Shown here piece after piece: positions 57,393 to 64,000 of a DNA stretch of 64,000 bases; the stretch's first letter is position 1, and each line of letters starts with the position of its first letter. The stretch comes from Pseudomonas sp. B21_DOA. Lineage in GTDB: Bacteria; Pseudomonadota; Gammaproteobacteria; Pseudomonadales; Pseudomonadaceae. A program made the position numbers and the translations under genes. The DNA lies in the NCBI GenBank assembly GCA_030544685.1, contig CP086683.1, forward strand, positions 2,542,001 through 2,606,000, given 5' to 3'. The notes beneath the pieces are model-generated. The model was given only the letters and a program-made list of their open reading frames with translations, had not been told where the DNA came from and ran no database searches.

Positions 57393-59198
57393 ATGCTCGC
57401 AAGTCGGCACGTGCTGCGCGGGGGCGCCAAATGGCTGCTGTTCGCTGGCGTATTCAGCTATTCGACCTGGTCGATGGCGTTGGGGTTGGGCGAAATCACT
57501 GTTCACTCAGCCCTCAATCAGCCGTTCAAGGCCGACATCGCGTTGGTCGATGTCGGCACGTTGACGCAAAACGATCTCTCGGCCAGCCTGGCTTCGGCGG
57601 ATGAATTCGGCCGGGCGGGCGTCGAGCGGGTGTTCTTTCTCAATGACCTCAAGTTCACCCCGATCCTGCGCGGCAACCGCCAGATGCTCCGGGTGACGTC
57701 CGGCAAACCGGTCAACGAACCTTTCCTGAATTTCCTCGTGCAGCTCGATCAGCCCAATGGCCGTCTGCTGCGCGAGTACACGGTGCTGATCGACCCGCCG
57801 GGTTCGCCGGGCATCGTACCCGCCACCGACGAGCCGGATCCGCGTCCACAATCCTCTGAATTTCCAACCGTCGAACCGGTTTCCGCACCGCCCCAGGCGG
57901 CCCAAGGCAAACGCACGGCGGCGCCTGTGCCGCCAACACCGGCGGTACCTGCCAACGATGCGCAGGCCGAGCAATTGGCGGCCAGTGTGCTGCTCACCCA
58001 GCAACTGCAAAAGACCCTCGACGAACAGAACCTCAGGCTGCAAGAGCAGCAAGTGCAGATAGCCGACGGCAAGAAGCAGATCGAAGACTTGCAAACACGT
58101 CTGGCCGAAATGCAGAAAGCACCACCACCGCCCGTGGTCGCGCCGGCTCCGGCCGCTATTTCGCCCCCAGTCGAGACGACAGAAGATGGTTTGAACTGGC
58201 CTCTGCTTGGCGGACTGATAGTGCTGCTGGGCGTTTTGGCAGCGTTGTTCATACGCCGCCGACAGCAACGTTCGACAGCTGACGGCAAGCCGCTGCCGCT
58301 ATTGCCGGTTGGCGCCGAAGACGATGTCGATGAGCCCGAGCTTCAACAATCTGTCGGTGCGCACGCGGCTGCCGATCATCGCGACGAACCCGGTGCCGGC
58401 GACGTGCTGGAGGCTGTAGGCATCTATCTCGCCTACGGCCGACTCAGCGAAGCCGCCGGGCTGCTGCGCGATGCCTTGCACAAGGAGCCCGAGCGCACCG
58501 ATCTCGGTTTGCAGCTTTTGGAAGTCCTGGGGCGCCAGGGTGACAGCGGCGCTTTTGACCAGCAGGAAACCCGCCTGCGTGCGCTTGGCGTTGATGAGCG
58601 CGAACTGATTGAAACCCGCGCTCGCCATCCAAAACTGGCAGGCGCCGCACCGGCGGCATTTGCAGCAACGCCAATCGCCCCCGAACTGCCAGTGGCCACG
58701 GCAGCGGCAGTGGCCGCGCCGCTCGCATCGTCGCCCAGCGCTCTCGAAGATGATTTCGAATTGAATCTGGGCGAGCTGTCGATGGATTCAAATTGGGATC
58801 TGAACGACAGCCGCAGCGATCACGCCGCAGCGCCGATCGATGATCCGGCACTGGGAACCAGTTTGTCAGTGGACGCCGATTTCGAATTGCCACAGGCTGA
58901 ATCTGCCGAAGAAGCCGAACTTGAATGGATCCCTGAACCCGACGCCCAGCCCCTCGACGATGACTTTCTCAATGAGTTCGGCGATCCCGAGCCGTCGCTG
59001 GTGCTCGAACCTCTGGATCTGCCATTACCCGAGTCCACTGAGGTCGACACCGAGGCCGCCGGCAAGCTCGAGCAGGCACAAACCTGCATCGACGACGGTG
59101 ACATCGACAGTGCGATCGCACTGCTCAACGAATTGCTCAGGGAAGGGGATGAGCCGTTGAAGCAGACGGCAAGGACGTTGTTGGCGGGGATTCGCTGA
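57393..59198 (+). CDS. FimV/HubP-like inner-membrane protein
   Basis: The product is 601 residues. The N-terminal FimV domain (L-G-E-I-T-V-H-S-A-L-N-Q-P-F) is followed by a Pro-rich linker, a coiled coil (residues about 198-245), a membrane helix (about 270-290, L-L-G-G-L-I-V-L-L-G-V-L) and an acidic cytoplasmic region. The C-terminus is FimV-like with I-D-D-G-D-I-D-S-A-I-A-L-L-N-E-L. It is shorter than polar FimV, so it is a paralogue rather than the pilus-associated protein. FimV/HubP proteins organise cell-pole assemblies. ATG 57393 fits AAGGG at 6 bases better than 57387. Confidence 0.85.
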   Translation: MLASRHVLRGGAKWLLFAGVFSYSTWSMALGLGEITVHSALNQPFKADIALVDVGTLTQNDLSASLASADEFGRAGVERVFFLNDLKFTPILRGNRQMLRVTSGKPVNEPFLNFLVQLDQPNGRLLREYTVLIDPPGSPGIVPATDEPDPRPQSSEFPTVEPVSAPPQAAQGKRTAAPVPPTPAVPANDAQAEQLAASVLLTQQLQKTLDEQNLRLQEQQVQIADGKKQIEDLQTRLAEMQKAPPPPVVAPAPAAISPPVETTEDGLNWPLLGGLIVLLGVLAALFIRRRQQRSTADGKPLPLLPVGAEDDVDEPELQQSVGAHAAADHRDEPGAGDVLEAVGIYLAYGRLSEAAGLLRDALHKEPERTDLGLQLLEVLGRQGDSGAFDQQETRLRALGVDERELIETRARHPKLAGAAPAAFAATPIAPELPVATAAAVAAPLASSPSALEDDFELNLGELSMDSNWDLNDSRSDHAAAPIDDPALGTSLSVDADFELPQAESAEEAELEWIPEPDAQPLDDDFLNEFGDPEPSLVLEPLDLPLPESTEVDTEAAGKLEQAQTCIDDGDIDSAIALLNELLREGDEPLKQTARTLLAGIR

Positions 59199-59230
59199 GC
59201 GCCAACGGATTTCGGGTTCACCCGAGACCG

Positions 59231-59299
59231 CCTTCGCGAGCAGGCTCGCTCCCACAATGGAATGCGCTCTACCCTGTGGGAGCGAGCCTGCTCGCGAGG
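59231..59299. repeat. REP inverted pair
   Basis: Copies at about 59231-59256 and 59274-59299 face each other between convergent fimV-like and plpD-like genes. Confidence 0.88.
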
Positions 59300-59302
59300 G
59301 CG

Positions 59303-61492
59303 TCAGAACGTCTGCCCCAGATTCAGATAAACCGCCTGTTCGTCCGCATCATTCAACCCATACGTGAAGTTCAACGGCCCCAGCGGCGTGTCGAAGCCGA
59401 TAAACACGCTCGCGGCGTTGATGTAGCCGCTGTCGAATTCGTTGTCGTTGTTCCACGCTCGACCACGTTCCAGTGAGGCGCCGGCGTACAGCGGAAAGTC
59501 CAGCGGTAAATATGAGCGCGGCGTCAGGCGCCGGTAATACACAGCGCGCATCAGGCTGACGTTCTGCCCGGACAGCGCATCCTCACGGAACCCCGACAAC
59601 TGCCGCGCGCCGCCGAGCAGGAAGCTCGAAGTCACCACATTGGCATCGTCCAGCGTGCGGCCGTAGCGTCCGCCCAGAATCAGGGTGTCGGGCCCGTGGC
59701 TCATCGCCTTGTCGAATTTCGCTTCCCATTGGCGATAGCGATTGTCTGAACCCAGGCCCGGCTCGAACTGGGCAAACGTCAGGCTGACGTCTTTGCCCTC
59801 GTGCGGAAAATAGACGTTGTCCAGCGAGTCGTAGGAATACTTCACGGTATAGAAGCCTTCGTTGAAGCTCTCGCTCGGCAGATCCTGATCGCCAATGCGC
59901 ACGTCCGCCTTGCCCCAGGCCTGGCCGACGCCGAGCCGGACTTCACCGTTGTTGCCGATCTGCCGGCCAAGGTTGAGGCCGAAGCCGTACCGCTCGACGC
60001 GATACTGGGCGATCGGATCGTTATCCAGCACCGAGTCAACGTTCTGCGCCTCGAACGACGCATAGGGCGCGACGAAGTAACGCGAGCCGACGTCCAGCGG
60101 CTGATAAAACTCGCTGTACAGTTCCTGCTTGTCGCCGATCTGCGCGCGGGTCAGCCATTCCGCGCCGAGGCGGTTGATGCCGTTGACGCGATAACTGGCG
60201 CCGAGGTTGAAAGCACTGTCGCCGCGCATGTCGTCCGACAGATTCAAGCCGACGCGCAAATAATCGGTGCCGCTGCGCTTGCCGCTGGCACTGATGACCA
60301 AGGTGTGATCGTGGCCTTTGTGCACCACGCGGTAGCGCACTTGATCGAAGTAATCGAGGCCGTACAGCGTGCCCATGTCCGAATGCAGGCGGCCCAGGTC
60401 GAGCGGCGCGCCGATCGGCTGGCGGATGTAATAGCGAATCACGTCATCGTCGACTTTCGAATCGTTTTCGACGCGGATGGCGGTAATGATCGGCGTTCGC
60501 TGTCCCGGTTGGCGGGCGGCGTTGAGCTCGGCGTCCTGGGTTTCGGTCGGCTTGAGTTGCGCCAGACGCGCATCGAGGATCCGCGTGGCGCGATAACCGG
60601 CATCGATCATCTCCTGCGCCTTGCCGAAATCAGTCACGCCGAACGCAGCCAGCGCAGGCTGAATCAGCACGTCATCGGCATGCAGACTCGCCAGTTGTTC
60701 TTCGGAGTTGCGCCGGGTCATCAGGGTGATCGACTGATTGAGCACATCCACCACGGTGGTCAACTGCTTGCGATTGCGCAGCGGCGTGCCGATGTCGACG
60801 ACGATGGCGATGTCGACGCCCATTTCCCGCGCGACATCCAGTGGAATGTTGTCGGTCATGCCGCCGTCCACCAACAACCGGCCATCAAGCTCGACCGGGG
60901 CGAACACTGCGGGGATCGACATGCTCGCGCGAATCACTTGAGGCAGGTGGCCTTTGCGAAACACCACTTTTTCGCCATTGGCGATGTCGGTGGTCACCGC
61001 GCGGAACGGGATTGGCAGCTTGTCGAAGTCGCGGGTGTCGCTGGTGTGGGCCAACAGGCTTTCCAGCAGCAGCGCGAGATTCTGGCCCTGGATCACCCCC
61101 AGCGGCAGGCCGAGACTGCCGTCGTCGCGAAAGCTCAGTTTCTGTTTGACCAGAAAATCGCGGTCGTCCTGCTTGCGTCGAAATGGCACGTCCTCACGCG
61201 GCGGGGCGTCGGACAGTGCAGCCTGCCAGTCGATGCTCAGGGCGAGTTTTTCCAGTTCATCGATCTTGTAGCCCGAGGCATACAGGCCGCCGACCACCGC
61301 GCCCATGCTGGTGCCGGCAATCGCATCGATCTTGATGCCTTGTTCTTCCAGCGCCTTGAGCACGCCGATGTGTGCCAGCCCGCGCGCGGCACCACCGGAC
61401 AGCACCAGGCCGACTTTCGGTCGTGGCGCTTCGCTGGCGTGAACCAGCAGGGGAAGGAAACCAAGTAACAGGCAAAACAGCAAACGGCGCAT
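59303..61492 (-). CDS. Patatin-like phospholipase with outer-membrane barrel (type Vd, PlpD-like)
   Basis: The product is 729 residues. A signal peptide is followed by a patatin domain with the oxyanion G-G-A-A-R-G (about residues 35-40), G-T-S-M-G (Ser about 62) and D-G-G (Asp about 211). A POTRA-like linker (about 330-400) precedes a 16-strand-type barrel ending L-G-Q-T-F. This is the type Vd autotransporter design of P. aeruginosa PlpD (PA3339 as I recall). The lipase is placed outside or released. It is convergent with the fimV-like gene and divergent from the SelT/W/H gene. Confidence 0.9.
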   Translation of the reverse strand: MRRLLFCLLLGFLPLLVHASEAPRPKVGLVLSGGAARGLAHIGVLKALEEQGIKIDAIAGTSMGAVVGGLYASGYKIDELEKLALSIDWQAALSDAPPREDVPFRRKQDDRDFLVKQKLSFRDDGSLGLPLGVIQGQNLALLLESLLAHTSDTRDFDKLPIPFRAVTTDIANGEKVVFRKGHLPQVIRASMSIPAVFAPVELDGRLLVDGGMTDNIPLDVAREMGVDIAIVVDIGTPLRNRKQLTTVVDVLNQSITLMTRRNSEEQLASLHADDVLIQPALAAFGVTDFGKAQEMIDAGYRATRILDARLAQLKPTETQDAELNAARQPGQRTPIITAIRVENDSKVDDDVIRYYIRQPIGAPLDLGRLHSDMGTLYGLDYFDQVRYRVVHKGHDHTLVISASGKRSGTDYLRVGLNLSDDMRGDSAFNLGASYRVNGINRLGAEWLTRAQIGDKQELYSEFYQPLDVGSRYFVAPYASFEAQNVDSVLDNDPIAQYRVERYGFGLNLGRQIGNNGEVRLGVGQAWGKADVRIGDQDLPSESFNEGFYTVKYSYDSLDNVYFPHEGKDVSLTFAQFEPGLGSDNRYRQWEAKFDKAMSHGPDTLILGGRYGRTLDDANVVTSSFLLGGARQLSGFREDALSGQNVSLMRAVYYRRLTPRSYLPLDFPLYAGASLERGRAWNNDNEFDSGYINAASVFIGFDTPLGPLNFTYGLNDADEQAVYLNLGQTF

Positions 61493-61563
61493 GGTGAGTC
61501 TCGGGGCAAGCGGTAAAGCCGGCTATTATAGCGGCGCCCTCTGTCTCAGGAGTTTCAGCGATC

Positions 61564-61850
61564 ATGACCGTCGCCAAAGCCGAAGTTGTCATCACTTACT
61601 GCACCCAATGCCAGTGGCTGCTGCGCGCCGCATGGCTGGCCCAGGAGCTGCTCAGCACCTTCGCTGATGACCTGGGCAAAGTGTCATTGGTGCCGGGCAC
61701 CGGCGGGGTGTTTCACATCACCTGTGCAGGCGTGCAGATCTGGGAGCGCAAGGCTGACGGTGGTTTCCCGAGGCCAAGGTATTGAAGCAGCGAGTGCGCG
61801 ATCAGATCGATCCGGACCGCGACCTCGGTCACAACGACCGCACTCAGTGA
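61564..61850 (+). CDS. SelT/SelW/SelH-family thioredoxin-like protein, frameshifted
   Basis: The product is a small thioredoxin-like fold with C-T-Q-C (residues about 14-17) in the position of the selenocysteine motif, here both Cys. As written, the frame ends at 61785 in R-P-R-Y. One more C at 61767-61769 continues it as P-E-A-K-V-L-K-Q-R-V-R-D to a TGA at 61850, about 95 residues. The last 7 bases overlap the convergent DMT gene. Bacterial members have no established role. Confidence 0.82.
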
Positions 61851-62737
61851 GAGGCGGCCTCGGCGGCGACGGTTTTCTTGTCGCCGCCGCCTGACATCCG
61901 CGCCGACACCACGATCGCGATGATGATCAGCGCGCCACCGATGAGCATGCGCAGGGTCGGGGTTTCGCTGAACAGCAGCCAGGCGAGGGTGATGCCGTAA
62001 ACCGGCTCCATGGCGAACACCACCGCCGCCGTGCGCGCCTTGATCACCGCCAGACTGGCGACGAACAGGCTGTGCGCCACGCCCGTGCAGAACACCCCCA
62101 GCAGGGCGATCCACAACCAGTCCAGCGCTCGCACCTGACTCAACTGCGGCGCCGCCACCGGCAACAGACACAACGCCACGACGACGTTCTGGCACAAAGC
62201 CGCCTGCACCGCCGGGATGCGTCCGGAACTGGCGCGGTTGGTCAGCGACAGCAAAGAAAACAGCAGGCCGGACAACACTGCCCAAAGCAAGCCGACGGTC
62301 GCGCCGCTGCCCAGATCGAATGCTGGCGTCACCAGCACCAGACCGATGCTGACCAATACCACCAGGACGATTTCATTGGCGCGGATGCGTTCGCGGAAGA
62401 TCAGTCCTTCGAGAATCACCGTGAACGCCGGGAAACTGGCAAAGCCCAACGTGGCGATGGCCACCCCGGCGATCTTCACCGATACGAAAAAACTCACCCA
62501 GTGCCCGGCCAGCAACACGCCGCTCAGCGCCAGACGCCGCCAGTCCACTGCTTGCAGCTTTTGCCAGCCGCTCTGACTGGCGAATCGCGCAAAGAAGGCC
62601 AGGGCAAGCACGGCGAAGGCCGCGCGGCCGAAAACGATGACCGCTGGTGATGCGGCAGCAAGTTTGCCGAACACCCCCGTCAGGCCGAACATCAAAGCGC
62701 CGATATGCAGGGCGCCGAGGGCGGTACGCGGAGTCAT
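61844..62737 (-). CDS. DMT superfamily (EamA) transporter
   Basis: The product is 297 residues with ten helices and two EamA repeats, ending in a Gly/Lys-rich tail (S-G-G-G-D-K-K-T-V). ATG 62737 has AAGGA 5 bases before it, so an upstream extension to 62761 is rejected. The 3' end overlaps the SelT/W/H-type gene by 7 bases. The substrate is unknown. Confidence 0.88.
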   Translation of the reverse strand: MTPRTALGALHIGALMFGLTGVFGKLAAASPAVIVFGRAAFAVLALAFFARFASQSGWQKLQAVDWRRLALSGVLLAGHWVSFFVSVKIAGVAIATLGFASFPAFTVILEGLIFRERIRANEIVLVVLVSIGLVLVTPAFDLGSGATVGLLWAVLSGLLFSLLSLTNRASSGRIPAVQAALCQNVVVALCLLPVAAPQLSQVRALDWLWIALLGVFCTGVAHSLFVASLAVIKARTAAVVFAMEPVYGITLAWLLFSETPTLRMLIGGALIIIAIVVSARMSGGGDKKTVAAEAASH

Positions 62738-62914
62738 TGCATTCCTTGAAAGACAGAACAATTGCGCGCCAGTCTAAAGCGCTGTCGCCGCCGCGTCTGT
62801 CATCCGAATCCTCAATTTGTCTGCGATGTGCGCAGTCACACAACTGACTCGCGCCTGTCATGGGCAATTAACCCGGCGCGCGCAAGCTGGCGAAAACATC
62901 GCAGAGGGTTGCCC

Positions 62915-63729
62915 ATGACCAGCGCCGAGCTCGCCAGACCCAGTCGCAAACAACGGGTGCGAACCCTGTGGATCTCCGATGTGCACCTGGGCACCCGGGA
63001 TTGCCAGGCCGAGCACTTGTCGCAATTTCTCAAGGGCTACCACGCCGACAAGGTCTATCTGGTCGGTGACATCATCGACGGCTGGAAACTGCGCAGCGGC
63101 ATGTACTGGCCGCAAGCGCACACCAACGTCATCCGCCGATTGCTGACCATGAGCAAGCGCGGCACCGAGGTGATCTACGTCACCGGCAACCATGACGAAT
63201 TCCTGCGGCGCTATTCGAAGCTGATTCTGGGCAATATCCAGTTGGTCGATGAGGCGGTGCACGTTACCGCGGATGGCCGGCATTTGCTGGTGATCCACGG
63301 CGATCAGTTCGATGTGATCACCCGCTATCACCGCTGGCTGGCGTTTCTCGGCGACTCCGCCTACGAATTCACCCTGACCCTCAACCGCTGGCTCAATCAC
63401 TGGCGCGCCCGGTATGGCTACGGTTACTGGTCGCTGTCGGCCTACCTGAAACACAAGGTCAAGACCGCGGTAAGTTTCATCAGCGACTTTGAAGAAGCCA
63501 TCGCCCACGAATGCGTGAAGCGCGAACTGCATGGCGTGGTTTGCGGGCATATTCACCATGCCGAGATTCGCAAGGTGGGGAGGTGGACTACCTCAATTGC
63601 GGCGATTGGGTCGAATCGTGCACGGCGCTGATAGAGCATTGGGACGGCACGATCGAGTTGTATCGATTGGCGGATGCCCAGGCGCGAGAGGCGCAATTGA
63701 AAGCTGCCAAAGTTGCCGAGCTCGCCTGA
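62915..63729 (+). CDS. UDP-2,3-diacylglucosamine diphosphatase-like metallophosphoesterase, frameshifted
   Basis: Metallophosphoesterase motifs are in order: S-D-V-H-L-G (about residues 21-26), V-G-D-I-I-D-G, G-N-H-D-E-F, H-G-D-Q-F-D and G-H-I-H-H-A. The membrane-insertion loop region (R-W-L-N-H-W-R-A-R-Y) is as in the LpxH-like YbbF group. As written, the frame breaks in the G4 run at 63577-63580. One more G gives V-G-E-V-D-Y-L-N-C-G-D-W and a stop at 63729, about 271 residues. It might hydrolyse a lipid-A precursor, but the true LpxH is probably elsewhere in the genome. Confidence 0.82.
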
Positions 63730-63741
63730 GCGAAAAAGCAC

Positions 63742-63832
63742 CCTGTGGGAGCGAGCCTGCTCGCGAAGGCGTAGCGTCAGACGAAACTTCTGTGCCTGAT
63801 ACAGCGCTTTCGCGAGCAGGCTCGCTCCCACA
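63742..63832. repeat. REP inverted pair
   Basis: Copies at about 63742-63766 and 63806-63832 face each other between convergent genes. Confidence 0.88.
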
Positions 63833-63839
63833 TGTGGTC

Positions 63840-64000
63840 TTAGGCCGGGCTGTGTTCTTGCATCGCAGCCTTGTAAATCGAGTTCTTCGGCTGCGCAAAC
63901 AGCCGCTCCATCATTGGCTCGAAGAAACTCAGCGGCAGCGTGTCATACGCCGGATCAAACGCCGCCGCATCGTATTTGGCACAGAACTCGGCAGTGGCGT
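63840..64000 (-). CDS. C-terminal fragment of an unidentified protein
   Basis: The last 52 residues are visible, ending Y-K-A-A-M-Q-E-H-S-P-A with a TAA at 63840-63842. The fragment includes L-S-F-F-E-P-M-M-E-R-L-F and is soluble in character. I do not recognise the family from this tail, and the rest lies outside the window. Confidence 0.6.
   Translation of the reverse strand, partial: ATAEFCAKYDAAAFDPAYDTLPLSFFEPMMERLFAQPKNSIYKAAMQEHSPA

Overview
The window is a 64 kb piece of a Pseudomonas chromosome, most likely from the P. fluorescens group. The evidence is the GC-rich Pseudomonas codon use, many copies of the repetitive extragenic palindrome built on GGGAGCGAGCCTGCTCGC, and recognisable Pseudomonas neighbourhoods. 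These include a guanidinobutyrase (gbu) locus with its transporters, a LapA-type adhesin beside its type I secretion genes, and recQ / MarR / FimV-like / PlpD-like genes in a row. No rRNA, tRNA, insertion sequence, prophage or CRISPR array was seen.

Layout. 1-8 kb: two DMT (EamA) transporters, aceK (isocitrate dehydrogenase kinase/phosphatase) and hrpA (RNA helicase). 8-12 kb: a FabH-like ketosynthase followed by an ECF sigma factor and a small soluble zinc anti-sigma protein, then a porin. 12-24 kb: a FemAB/GNAT-like protein, an MsbA-like ABC exporter, a secreted cyclophilin, a hydrolase and a LysR regulator, azoR, a third DMT transporter, an MscS-type channel, a DEAD-box helicase and small exported proteins. 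24-31 kb: DUF proteins, a lipoprotein, a TorF-like porin, a SutA-like small protein, a CvfB-like S1 protein, a fourth DMT transporter, an MFS transporter and a LysR regulator. 32-38 kb: a PA1414-like microprotein, then two permeases, an NTF2-like protein and gbuA, with a divergent LysR gene (gbuR-like) followed by a DTW-domain tRNA modification gene. 38.7-52.9 kb: lapE-lapB-lapC on the minus strand and, divergently, a giant repeat adhesin of about 2862 residues with an N-terminal retention module, 245-residue repeats, a VWA domain and RTX repeats. 53-64 kb: ybaN, a UPF0149 gene, recQ, marR, a fimV-like gene, a plpD-like gene, a SelT/W/H-family gene, a fifth DMT transporter, a UDP-diacylglucosamine-diphosphatase-like phosphoesterase and a gene fragment.

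How genes work together. The 38.7-52.9 kb block should make and export a biofilm adhesin. LapE, LapB and LapC form the secretion channel, and the adhesin's N-terminus carries a TAAG motif of the kind cut by LapG, although lapD and lapG are not in this window. The gbu block should take up and hydrolyse 4-guanidinobutyrate to GABA and urea under LysR control. The sigma/anti-sigma pair probably controls itself and perhaps the ketosynthase beside it.

A major caveat concerns reading frames. At least 17 single-base indels break otherwise normal genes. Fourteen look like one missing base, thirteen of them in or beside homopolymer runs, and three look like one extra base. Repairing each restores the expected family C-terminus, a normal stop or a signal peptide. 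This density points to uncorrected long-read or flow-based sequencing error rather than real gene decay, so I annotated each such gene over its full repaired span and gave the repair position.
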